From assembly GCF_001625655.1 (NCBI RefSeq), contig NZ_AUYB01000112.1, positions 62,001 through 126,000 on the forward strand: DNA of 64,000 nucleotides, given 5' to 3'. A program made the translations under genes and the position numbers. Shown in pieces: positions 1 to 8,700 of this stretch. Position 1 is the stretch's first letter. The number at the start of each line of letters is the position of its first letter. The notes below the pieces were generated by a model. It ran no database searches, had not been told where the DNA came from, and saw only the letters and a list, made by a program, of their open reading frames with translations. The DNA comes from Pseudoalteromonas luteoviolacea DSM 6061 (lineage in GTDB: Bacteria; Pseudomonadota; Gammaproteobacteria; Enterobacterales; Alteromonadaceae).

Positions 1-186
1 CTACAAATTCACTTATTAGCAGATAAACCCGCAACGGTCGATTTTGACTGCAACGTCGCTCGCTATGATGACACCGACACCCAAAATATTCAGGCGCGTA
101 TTTTTTCTGCCGCTAAGATTTGGGCCTCACAGCCTAAACTGATGCTCAGCGAGGTTGCAGAAATACTTCGCCAAAAATATCTCTAA
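1..186 (+). CDS. C-terminal fragment of an unidentified protein (cut by window edge)
   Basis: An open frame enters from the left edge and ends at TAA 184-186, giving 61 residues that finish in an amphipathic helix-like stretch (ending AEILRQKYL). It lies only 11 bp before the entA-like ATG, so the two are probably co-transcribed, which makes a role in catechol siderophore supply or handling plausible. I do not recognise the family: it does not look like the C-terminus of EntB, EntC or EntE as I remember them. The function is left open. Confidence 0.6.
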   Translation, partial: LQIHLLADKPATVDFDCNVARYDDTDTQNIQARIFSAAKIWASQPKLMLSEVAEILRQKYL

Positions 187-197
187 GGAGCCAGTTG

Positions 198-962
198 ATG
201 CAATTTGAACAGGCTTTAAATGCCGAATATCGCGACAAGATCATCTGGGTAACCGGGGTTGGGCAAGGCATTGGCCTTGCTGTGGCAAAACACTTTCACG
301 CATTGGGCGCCAAGGTAATCGGCTTTGACCGCCACTTTAGCGAACCAGACGCCTTATACAAGCAAATTGTGTGCGACCTGGCCCAACCAGAGCAAGTCGA
401 ACAAATACTAGCAGAACTCATTGAACAACAGTTGGCACCTTATAATTTAATCTATGTTGCTGGCGTGCTCGAGATGGGAGAATTAGAGGCACTAAGCCTC
501 TCTCAGTGGCAGCACTGCCACAACGTCAACGCCGCTAGTCTGTTTGCCTTTATCAAGCATTGTGGTGCCCACTTCAAACAACAGCGTGTGGGTAGTTTGG
601 TAACAATTGGTTCAAACGCGGCAGACACCCCGCGCCAACAAATGGGGGCGTATTGTGCCTCTAAAGCTGCAGCCACCCAGTTAACGTTGACCGCAGGTAT
701 TGAATGGGCCAACTTTGGCGTACGCTGTAATGTTATTGCGCCAGGCTCAACTTTGACTCCTATGCAAACGGGAATGTGGCAAGACGAGCAAGGTGCACAG
801 CGTGTTATTGACGGATTTGCAGAGCAATACAAACTGGGGATTCCACTCCAAAAAATCGCCACACCCGAAGAAATTGCACACAGTGCAGTATTTTTAGCAT
901 CCAATCTCTCGTCACATACCACCATGCAAGTATTAACCATTGATGGTGGCGCGACATTTTAA
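198..962 (+). CDS. entA: 2,3-dihydro-2,3-dihydroxybenzoate dehydrogenase (DhbA/EntA-like SDR)
   Basis: A 254-residue short-chain dehydrogenase. It would oxidise 2,3-dihydro-2,3-dihydroxybenzoate to 2,3-dihydroxybenzoate with NAD+, the last step of catechol precursor synthesis in the cytoplasm. Visible features are the N-terminal nucleotide-binding glycine motif (VTGVGQGIGLA, about residues 20-30), the catalytic Ser in TIGSNAA, the YCASK pair (Tyr/Lys), and the C-terminal IDGG typical of SDRs. The chosen start is ATG 198, with AAGGAG at 185-190 (7-nt spacing), rather than the in-frame TTG at 195. Assignment to DHB rather than another SDR substrate rests on overall EntA/DhbA resemblance and on the adjacent siderophore receptor and NRPS cluster. 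Other dhb genes (isochorismate synthase, isochorismatase, DHB-AMP ligase) are not in this window and may lie to the left. Confidence 0.82.
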   Translation: MQFEQALNAEYRDKIIWVTGVGQGIGLAVAKHFHALGAKVIGFDRHFSEPDALYKQIVCDLAQPEQVEQILAELIEQQLAPYNLIYVAGVLEMGELEALSLSQWQHCHNVNAASLFAFIKHCGAHFKQQRVGSLVTIGSNAADTPRQQMGAYCASKAAATQLTLTAGIEWANFGVRCNVIAPGSTLTPMQTGMWQDEQGAQRVIDGFAEQYKLGIPLQKIATPEEIAHSAVFLASNLSSHTTMQVLTIDGGATF

Positions 963-1007
963 ACACTAATCGGCCTCGTTTAGTGCAACGATTTGACCAC
1001 ACAACGC

Positions 1008-1040
1008 AAAGCCGCCTTCCCTTAGCGGGTGGCTTTTTTT
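1008..1040 (+). terminator. Rho-independent terminator after entA
   Basis: The AAAGCCGCC arm and GGGTGGCTTT arm form a stem followed by an unbroken run of T. It lies about 45 bp downstream of the entA stop and would end the plus-strand dhb operon before the convergent receptor gene. Confidence 0.75.
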
Positions 1041-1105
1041 CTTCGCCTTGTTACCCTCCAGTCCTTCGTTAAAATTTCCTAACCTCGTAAACGAATTCCA
1101 GGTAC

Positions 1106-1133
1106 AAAAAAGCCCCACATCTGTGGGGCTTTG
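1106..1133 (-). terminator. Rho-independent terminator of the TonB receptor gene
   Basis: AAAGCCCCACA and TGTGGGGCTTT form a perfect 11-bp stem with a 2-nt gap. Read on the minus strand it is followed by a T-run, placing it just downstream of the receptor stop at 1187. The symmetric A/T flanks mean it could also work on the plus strand. Confidence 0.8.
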
Positions 1134-1186
1134 TGCTGCGAATATACACTGCTAAGTGCCTAGCTTTAGGCACTTATATCGCGTAT

Positions 1187-3292
1187 TTAGAATGAGTATG
1201 TCAACTGAAGTGAATAGTTGCGTGGGTCACCTGGGCGAACCGTCAAGAATGCAATTTTAGCGTCGTACTCTTTATCTAGTAGGTTGTGAATATTGAACTT
1301 AGCGCTTAGTGCGTCATTGAATTCATAGTAAGCAGAGAAACCTAATAGAGTATTCGAGCTCACGTCAAAATACTCTGTGCCACGACCTAGGCCATTAAAG
1401 CCTTTACGGTCACCTGCATAAGTCAGGTAACCACCGATGCGTAAACCTTGTAATGCATTGTCAAAGTCGTAAAAAGAGCTGAACTTAAAGACTTCTTTCG
1501 GTTGAATAATGATGGTTCTATCAATCAAAGAGTTTGGGTTTGATACATCAATATCAGCATAAGACGCTGAAGCAAACCACTGCTCTGTAATATGGCCTGT
1601 CACTTCAACTTCGTAGCCCTTAGATTCAATGCCACTTTGCCCTACATAGTAGATCTCACCAGAATCATCCTGAGCAGCCACTCGCACAGGGTAGTTGTCC
1701 TGACTGATATCAAAGTAAGCCACATCTACGGTGAACGCGTCATCTTGTGTCGCGTATCTCACACCAACTTCTTTATTTTTACCAACTGGCGAGTCTAGAA
1801 GCTGGTTGTTTTTATCATAGTGTGCAGGCTGATCTGAAATATCTGTGTAGCTTGCATAAACCATCGTTTGTTCATTGAAGCGATACACACCACCGAAGTA
1901 AATATTTGTATCAGAGAAGTCTCGTTGACTCGCAACATTGCGTGATACACCTTTTGCTTCGATGTCTTTGTAGTTTGCACCCACCAAGAAATTCAAGCTG
2001 TCAGTAACGTTTAAGTTCAATGCCAAACGTAGACTTTGAGACTCCAACTGACTATGCGTTAAAGCACCATTTTCATAGTCAAATGCAGGTTTCTCAGGTT
2101 TTGCCTGTGCAGGCTGCTGCGCATGTTCTGCGAAGAAATTACCGCCAGCTCCACCGACCGGGCGGTAACTCCAATATTCTTCTTCAAACTCGGTGTCTGC
2201 AAAGGTGAAGTTCAAATCATGATCACGTCCGAATAGGCTAAATTGACCATTAATATTGAACTCAGTACGCTCCGATGTATAGTCACGTCTGTTATCACGT
2301 AAATACAAGAAGTAGTCGCCATTGCGCTCTAGATGGAAATCTAGATCTGTGTATAAATGGTCATCATTCATTTCAGATCTGTGTGTACGCGCAACCACAT
2401 TCCACTTGTCATTGATTTGATAGCGTACTTCACCCATTAAGTTTTCTTGAGTCGTGCTTTGCGTCGCCCAATCAGGATAGAAGTTCAGTTCGATACCAGC
2501 AGTTACACGCTCGCCAGTAATAAATCTATACGGTAAACCATTAGACATTGCATCTAGGTCATCACTTTGATGGCTAGTAAATACAGATACTTGAAGATCA
2601 TCTGTCAAGTCAGCAGTCAATGTGCCATAAAGTACTTTACGTAAAGAGCCGGAACGCTCTACAAATGATTCGGCATCATCATATACAAGCACAGTACGCG
2701 CGCGAACAGAGCCATCATCAGTCAGAGCAACATTCACGTCGGCTTCGGCGCGACGTTTGTTCCAAGAGCCATACTCAGCAGAAACCGAGCCACCTGTGGT
2801 GTTGTAAGCGCGCTTTTGTACTAGATTAACGGTACCAGAAGGTTGGCCAATTTCTTGTAGCATCCCCGTTGAACCACGGATAACTTCTACACTTTGGAAT
2901 ATGCTGGTGTCTAATAAGTTACTGTTTACCGGGCTACTACCCGCACCCATACCATCGATAAGGTAGCGGTTAATTTCAAAACCACGAGAGTAAACAAAAC
3001 GCGAACGATTAGCTAATGAGTTCTCAGCAAATACACCTGCACTGTGCGAAAGCGCGTCACCAACTGAGTTGATATCATGAAAAGACATAAACTCGCTATC
3101 AACAATTGAGATTGATTGAGGTGTATCACCAATTGCCAGTGGTAGACCTGTTGCGCCCACATCACGATGGTGCTTACCCACCACTTCAATACGTTCTAAA
3201 TCTAATTTCGCATCATCTGCTAATACTGCTGAAGAACTACTTGCCAGTAGCCCAATACACACCGCTTTTGCAATCGTAGAATATTGCTTCAT
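1187..3292 (-). CDS. TonB-dependent outer-membrane ferric-siderophore receptor
   Basis: A 701-residue outer-membrane receptor with an N-terminal signal peptide (cleavage after about residue 25, ending SSAVLA). A plug domain follows, containing the TPQSISIVD and VEVIRGSTGML motifs common to FpvA/FoxA/FhuE-type receptors, then a beta-barrel ending in the terminal aromatic of LQLTYSF. The mature protein starts directly with the plug; there is no N-terminal STN signalling extension, so it should be a transporter and not a surface-signalling transducer. That fits the absence of an anti-sigma gene. The gene is monocistronic: it is followed by a terminator at 1106-1133 and preceded by a PvdS-type promoter element at 3351-3374. 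Given its place next to the siderophore assembly line, the likely ligand is the locus's own ferric siderophore (inference). Confidence 0.88.
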   Translation of the reverse strand: MKQYSTIAKAVCIGLLASSSSAVLADDAKLDLERIEVVGKHHRDVGATGLPLAIGDTPQSISIVDSEFMSFHDINSVGDALSHSAGVFAENSLANRSRFVYSRGFEINRYLIDGMGAGSSPVNSNLLDTSIFQSVEVIRGSTGMLQEIGQPSGTVNLVQKRAYNTTGGSVSAEYGSWNKRRAEADVNVALTDDGSVRARTVLVYDDAESFVERSGSLRKVLYGTLTADLTDDLQVSVFTSHQSDDLDAMSNGLPYRFITGERVTAGIELNFYPDWATQSTTQENLMGEVRYQINDKWNVVARTHRSEMNDDHLYTDLDFHLERNGDYFLYLRDNRRDYTSERTEFNINGQFSLFGRDHDLNFTFADTEFEEEYWSYRPVGGAGGNFFAEHAQQPAQAKPEKPAFDYENGALTHSQLESQSLRLALNLNVTDSLNFLVGANYKDIEAKGVSRNVASQRDFSDTNIYFGGVYRFNEQTMVYASYTDISDQPAHYDKNNQLLDSPVGKNKEVGVRYATQDDAFTVDVAYFDISQDNYPVRVAAQDDSGEIYYVGQSGIESKGYEVEVTGHITEQWFASASYADIDVSNPNSLIDRTIIIQPKEVFKFSSFYDFDNALQGLRIGGYLTYAGDRKGFNGLGRGTEYFDVSSNTLLGFSAYYEFNDALSAKFNIHNLLDKEYDAKIAFLTVRPGDPRNYSLQLTYSF

Positions 3293-3350
3293 ACGCCGTT
3301 TGACTCCCTTATCCTAGTCGAGATAAAAATGCTGATTTACTGAAGGGCAG

Positions 3351-3374
3351 ACGATGCAATATTCTAAAAATTTA
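3351..3374 (-). promoter_or_regulatory. PvdS-type (iron-starvation) promoter element
   Basis: On the minus strand TAAAT (3370-3374) and CGT (3351-3353) are separated by exactly 16 nt, the TAAAT-N16-CGT arrangement known for PvdS-dependent promoters of Pseudomonas. The CGT lies about 58 nt upstream of the receptor ATG. The same arrangement occurs upstream of the PepSY operon (5668-5691), and a PvdS-like sigma gene lies at 44,008. Confidence 0.65.
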
Positions 3375-3495
3375 GCGTGTTTGTGTCTTTTGCGGTGACA
3401 ATAATTAAAAGACTAAAAAAATAACAACCAAATCATAACCTTATGTGTTTAAAAATATTTATGAGTATATTAATACATGCGAGAAAAGGGGAAAG

Positions 3496-3768
3496 CTATG
3501 GCAATGAATTTATACCAAATAGTACAACAAACAATCCCCCCATGGGCGCTAAATACTTGGCGGCCAGCATAATTTGGGACTTATAATCTCCCAACATAGA
3601 AAAATGAAATGCGATACCTGCAATGATCACAATGCTGAACAATTCCGAGATAGTCAAAACACTGTGAAAGTCAAAACCAAATAAATCGAGGCTCAACCAA
3701 ATCCCGCCTCGTACTAGCAACCAACCAACAACAAGCCCCAGCAATACACCAAAGTTCAAAATGCGCAT
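3496..3768 (-). CDS. Small inner-membrane protein of the siderophore reductase operon
   Basis: A 90-residue hydrophobic protein with about three predicted membrane segments (residues roughly 4-24, 37-57, 66-88). It is the last gene of a three-gene operon; its ATG overlaps the stop of the preceding gene by one base (TAATG), which suggests translational coupling. Small membrane proteins of this kind travel with PepSY proteins next to siderophore receptors, for example the FpvG-H-J-K set that removes iron from ferripyoverdine in Pseudomonas. I infer a helper role for the PepSY protein; no catalytic residues can be pointed to. Confidence 0.7.
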   Translation of the reverse strand: MRILNFGVLLGLVVGWLLVRGGIWLSLDLFGFDFHSVLTISELFSIVIIAGIAFHFSMLGDYKSQIMLAAKYLAPMGGLFVVLFGINSLP

Positions 3769-4076
3769 TATAAAACGCCTCCTATGGCCGCCAACGTTAG
3801 TAGCATCAACACGGGGGCTGTACCTCTATGGTGCCCCATCATAACCACTACAGGTAAGCCGATACTGATCGCAAACAACACCAAAAATATAGCTGCAATA
3901 AAGCCCATTTGCAGATAGTAGATAACGGTGAGCAACACGATGCTCACCACCAATACCTGCGTAGTCGTTACCAAAGCAAAAAGGCGATTAAATAAAGGCA
4001 CTTGTGCATAAGGCCAGTATTTTGACTGACTAAATAATAAAAACCCAATTAGGACATAACCAAACCATGCAACCAT
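3768..4076 (-). CDS. Small inner-membrane protein of the siderophore reductase operon (DUF3325-like size and topology)
   Basis: A 102-residue protein with about three to four predicted membrane helices (N-terminal WFGYVLIGFLLF, a central helix, a long hydrophobic stretch and a C-terminal LMLLTLAAIGGVL). It is coupled to both neighbours by TAATG overlaps: its start overlaps the stop of the PepSY gene and its stop overlaps the next start. It resembles in size and context the DUF3325-type proteins found with PepSY siderophore-reductase genes, but that name is from context and not from a motif. Confidence 0.68.
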   Translation of the reverse strand: MVAWFGYVLIGFLLFSQSKYWPYAQVPLFNRLFALVTTTQVLVVSIVLLTVIYYLQMGFIAAIFLVLFAISIGLPVVVMMGHHRGTAPVLMLLTLAAIGGVL

Positions 4077-5590
4077 TAGGCTGGCTCCAGTTCAATACTG
4101 CGTTTTTTAACTTTATCTGAGACACGCACAACTACAGTGGCTAAACCAAAGCTCAAACAAGATAAGGCAAAAAAAGCGATGTTAACCGTCAGCATATCTC
4201 GACTGACAAAGCTGTACAATTCATGACCTAGTGCCAAGCGAATAACATCAATCAATGGTAACAGCAGAAACAGCACACCCGCCCCCTGTAGCACCGCGTG
4301 CGCAGAGTCTTTTGCTTGTTTGAAATAAAGAGTCAAGAAACCACATCCGAGCAAACTTAAAATGATTATAAGCTGATTTGTCATGACCAATAGCGGCTCA
4401 CCCTGACTAAACAAACGTGTGCAAACCAGCAGCAAAGCCACCGCTAGCAAGGCACCACAGGTGCCCGCTTCTAGGCAAAAACGCTGCAATTTAAACACTG
4501 TTTGCCCAGCGCGCTTTGGCTCCCGTATTGCCAACCAGTACAAGTTACCAATCAACATGGCTGCAATCGCCATCATAGACAGAACAAAGTAGAGTAAGTG
4601 AGATGACTTACCAAGCAGATGCCCCTCATGGAGCTGCACCATAATATTGTAAACATCATTTAGTGGCTTACGCTCAGGTTCATACAATAAATTACCGTGT
4701 ACATCGTAAAATGCGGTCACAAACTCAAAGCTACGATCTGACTCCCCGCTAACTCTAAGTCGTACCCAAGGTCTAGGATAAATATCAAAACGCGCGATGC
4801 GCATTTCAGGATAGGCCTGCTGGTAATCGGTTATAATTTGATTAAGTCGCTCTGCGGTAAGTACTGCGTCCATATCATAATTATCTGGTTTGCGTGGAAA
4901 CCCTAATTCATCCCAGTAACTCTCACCGCTTTTTTTCGCATATTCATGATAAACGGGGCCATTAATCTCATAGCCGACATTAAAATATGCACTGCTCCAG
5001 CCGTACATGAGCATAAATAGTAAAACACCAAGCCCGAGCAATACATGGCTGTCTTTAAATACATCACGAGATTTGCCCTTAGCCCGATATTGGTGAAACT
5101 TCTTTACAAGATCTTTCCAGCGTATCCAAATGCCACTAATTGTCACCATAATCAGAAAAATACACGCCAAAGCGATAATATCTGTACCTATGTGCGTGGT
5201 AAAATTGATATGCCAAAAATACAAAAAATCGGACGCTGCCTGCTGCGCCGAATCTTGACCAAACAGCTGCTGGGTTTGATTGTTATACAACAAACGATCA
5301 TCGTGCCCCACATAAATTTGGAATAAGTGAGTGTGCTGGGGATCTGTAGTGAGCGTGATACGCTGATTGACGAAATCAGGTACTGTCTCAGTGAGGTCGG
5401 TTACTGCGCTTTGCCAAGACATCGCTCGTTCTAGTTGATTATCTTGTTGCCATGCAAACTGCCAGTTGAGTAATTGACCACGGAAAAAAAGTAAGCTGCC
5501 ACAAACAAAAACAATGGTAAGAATACAGGCGCTGATTGCACCTAAAACAGAATGCTGCTTAGTTAATTGGGTCAGCGTTTTTTTATCCAT
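4076..5590 (-). CDS. PepSY-associated transmembrane protein, putative ferrisiderophore reductase (FpvG-like)
   Basis: A 504-residue inner-membrane protein with an N-terminal helix (about residues 16-38), a large periplasmic part, and paired helices around 140-160, 190-215 and 340-360, then several C-terminal helices. The HEGHLLGK motif at the start of a helix is typical of the PepSY_TM family. FpvG of Pseudomonas, in the same family, reduces ferripyoverdine so that iron is released in the periplasm. The start chosen is ATG 5590, which has a strong AGGAAGGAG upstream; the frame extends 25 codons further but without a good ribosome site. It heads a tightly coupled three-gene operon preceded by a PvdS-type element. 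Assignment as reductase is by family and context. Confidence 0.8.
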   Translation of the reverse strand: MDKKTLTQLTKQHSVLGAISACILTIVFVCGSLLFFRGQLLNWQFAWQQDNQLERAMSWQSAVTDLTETVPDFVNQRITLTTDPQHTHLFQIYVGHDDRLLYNNQTQQLFGQDSAQQAASDFLYFWHINFTTHIGTDIIALACIFLIMVTISGIWIRWKDLVKKFHQYRAKGKSRDVFKDSHVLLGLGVLLFMLMYGWSSAYFNVGYEINGPVYHEYAKKSGESYWDELGFPRKPDNYDMDAVLTAERLNQIITDYQQAYPEMRIARFDIYPRPWVRLRVSGESDRSFEFVTAFYDVHGNLLYEPERKPLNDVYNIMVQLHEGHLLGKSSHLLYFVLSMMAIAAMLIGNLYWLAIREPKRAGQTVFKLQRFCLEAGTCGALLAVALLLVCTRLFSQGEPLLVMTNQLIIILSLLGCGFLTLYFKQAKDSAHAVLQGAGVLFLLLPLIDVIRLALGHELYSFVSRDMLTVNIAFFALSCLSFGLATVVVRVSDKVKKRSIELEPA

Positions 5591-5667
5591 AAACTCCTTC
5601 CTGTTTATTCTGCGACCACGATTTTTTTGAACCATGGAGCCGCCAAAAATGCACCACTTTGGCAACG

Positions 5668-5691
5668 ACGAATTAAGTTTAAGAAAATTTA
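5668..5691 (-). promoter_or_regulatory. PvdS-type promoter element of the PepSY operon
   Basis: Minus-strand TAAAT (5687-5691), exactly 16 nt, then CGT (5668-5670), identical in layout to the element before the receptor. It lies about 78 nt upstream of the PepSY ATG and just beyond the terminator of the NRPS operon, where an independent promoter is needed. Confidence 0.65.
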
Positions 5692-5717
5692 AAAAAATAC
5701 GATAAATAACAGAAAAT

Positions 5718-5741
5718 GGGGCGTTAGTTTCCCAACGCCCC
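5718..5741 (-). terminator. Terminator of the terminal NRPS transcription unit
   Basis: GGGGCGTT (5718-5725) pairs perfectly with AACGCCCC (5734-5741) over an 8-nt loop. It lies 43 bp past the stop of the TE-containing NRPS gene; on the minus strand ATTTTC follows, so the T-tract is modest. Confidence 0.6.
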
Positions 5742-5783
5742 TAAAAAGAAATGTACAGGTCTACCTAAGACCGCGGTTAAAGC

Positions 5784-8700
5784 TTACTGCACTATAGCTT
5801 TAACTAGGTGAGCATGGCTGACCACTTGTTGATGGCTACATGACAACTTTTGCGCTAATAGAGTAGCCCCATTTGCCGACAGCTGAGCGCTGTAAACATC
5901 AACATCGCTGTCTAAGCGTTCTTGCGACCACCACACTTGAGCCTTCAAACCAGCTGGCAAACTTGGTAACGTACAGCCATTTTCACGCTGATGCTTTAGC
6001 CTTTGTGTAGTTGTAAAGGTCTGAGCCAACTGAACGGCGTCAATGGCACTATAAGGCATAGGCAGCTGCGCGCTTTGGGATTGCCAAAATACGCTTAGGT
6101 GCTCTTTCAGTACCCCCTCATCTACACACTCAACCAATAAAGGCGCAAAGTGTGCTTGAACACGCTCTGTCCATGCTTCACCGCCATTATCTACCACAAG
6201 GGTTAAGAACTCCGTGATGGCTTGCAATTGGGTCACTGAACGCTGCTGTGTCGTTGGGATCCAAGAATCCGCCAGATACAGCTGGGTTACTTGCAGTTCT
6301 GCGGTCTCGAGGAGCCCAGCCACTTTTGCCGCAAGTAGTCCACCCATAGACCAACCTAAGAGTTCAACTTGTTCACCCGCAAACTGTGCGACAATTTTGT
6401 CAGCATACATGGTTGCAAGTTGATCGAAATCGTTTGCCGCAAGGTCTGCATCAGTTGGTACCAAAGCAAATAAGTTCACTTTTTCATCAAGCTGTTGAGC
6501 CAACTCACGATAACTCAATGTTAAACCCAATCCGTCATGGAAACAGATCACCTGACGGTTACCCGCCTTGTGCACATTCAGCGGCGTAATTGCTTGTGCC
6601 TTATCGCCTGCCAACGCTTCTGCCAACTGAGCAACACTCGGTGCTTGAAAGAGCACCCCTAAATCGAAATGAAGCTCTGTAGCTTCTCTGTCCGCCCAAC
6701 GTTTTACCAGTTTTATCGCCGAAATTGAATGCCCGCCAAGCTGGAAAAATGACATACTGCGGCTGACTTTATCAAGCTCCAGCACTTCACTAAATATCGC
6801 GGCTAAGCGTATTTCTAAGTCACCCTGTGGTGCTTCATAGGCCATTGTCTGAGTCGCAAATGAAGGCAGTGCTTTGCGATCCACTTTGCCATTTCCTAAC
6901 CGTGGCCACTGAGCCACGACCATAAATGCCGCTGGCACCATGGCATCCGGTAGAGATTGGGATAATTGCAATTGCAATGCAGCCGTAGCTTCGCTATCAA
7001 GCGCGCCTGGCGCAAATTGATTCGCAACAATATAGGCATGTAAAGTCACTTGGCCATCCACTTTATCTGCGATGACTAAACAATGCTCAATACCCGTAAC
7101 TTGTTCAACACTATTCGCCACCTCGCCTAGCTCGATTCTAAAACCACGGACTTTAACCTGATCGTCTTTGCGCCCTAAAATCATGATTGAATTGTCTGGC
7201 ATATATCGCGCTAAATCACCAGTGGCATAAACACGTTGATTAAGTAATTCATGGTGTGAAAACGCTGGGTTAGAAGCTTGTCCCAGATAACCTTCGCTTA
7301 ACTGTGCGCCTGCAACGTAAAGTTCACCCACTTCGCCATAGCTACATAATTTGCCATCACGATTAAGTACATAGGTATAGGTACCAGCAAACACTTGGCT
7401 AAGCTTAGCGACTCCGCCATCACCAGCTTGATGACGATGAGACATCACGCCTATGGTTGCTTCACTCGGTCCATAGTGGTTATATACTTCCATCTCAGGC
7501 GACCATTGCTGCAACGAACGTAGGAAGGTATTTGGACAGGCCTCCCCTCCTAAAATGACCTTCTTCGGGAAGTATGGCAATGCTTTTAAATCACACAGTG
7601 CTTGTAAGTGCGAAGGAACAATCTTGATACAATCAATTTGGTGCTGTGCTAGAAATGCGCTGAATGCGGTGCTGTCCATACTCTGCTGTTCATTCGCTAT
7701 GCAAAGTTTTTTACCTAAATACAAAGCGTTAAATAGACAGGTATAACCCAAGTCCGCAGCCACGGTCGCAGTTAAAGCGAAGTGTTGCTGAGCTGCTAAA
7801 CCAAGTGCTTCACTAGATGCATGGCAATAAGCACTTAATTGCTGCTGGCCGATACGCACACCTTTAGGTGTTCCCGTCGACCCAGAAGTAAATATTGTAT
7901 AGGCCAGCTTATTTTCCACAGATGCGAGCTCAGGTAGTGCTGTGCCTGTATCCACTTTTAACGCATCTAAACTCACACCTTGATCGGCTGACGCCGCAAT
8001 TACCATTGCATCGTCAAATTGCTCACGCACTTTATCGATGCGCGCTTGTGGCCAACTCGGATCTAGTGGCACAAAGCCAAGACCCGCGCGCATGCTCGCA
8101 AGCATCGCGACGATAAGACTGGTACTTCTTGGTAACAGTAATAAAACTGGCTGCACATTATCTGCTGATTTCTCAAGTAAACCTTTTGCCACAAGCTCTG
8201 CTTGTTGCCACAGTTCGGCATAACTAAGTGAACCAATTTCATCGCTCAAAGCGATTTCATTCGGCTGTGACTGTGCAAAACCCTGAATGCGTTGTACCAC
8301 GTTCTCAACTGGTTGTTCAGGTACAGGCCCATTGATGGCCAGTAGTTGAGATTTATGGATATCACTCAAGATACTGATATCTTTTGCTTGGCCACTCGCA
8401 GCACCCGAAGCGATGACACTGAGCAGTTGTTCAAGCTGTGCCAGTAAACTGGTTACCGCCGCTGGTGAATAACTGTTTTGGCAATAATTTAGCGTCACGG
8501 CTCCATTTGCTGCAATGGCCAAATTTAAATCATGAATGAGGTTTGTTTGCCAATCGGGTTGAGATTTTGATTGGGCAAACCCATAGTCAGTGGCTTGCCA
8601 TGCGGTTTTCAACTGGCTTTTAGTGATACTCAAAGCATACTGACGATGGTTTTCACATTGTTCATTTAGCGCTGCAAGCCAACTTTCCAGAGATTGCTCA

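Noticed and set aside
503..1002. Long minus-strand open frames opposite entA
   Set aside because: They lie antisense to a clearly recognisable SDR gene and show no domain or ribosome site.
3340..3420. Fur box at the receptor promoter
   Set aside because: A/T-rich stretches exist but none fits the 7-1-7 pattern; control is better explained by the sigma factor.
5045..5326. Plus-strand open frame inside the PepSY gene
   Set aside because: No recognisable protein, antisense to a real membrane-protein gene, no ribosome site.
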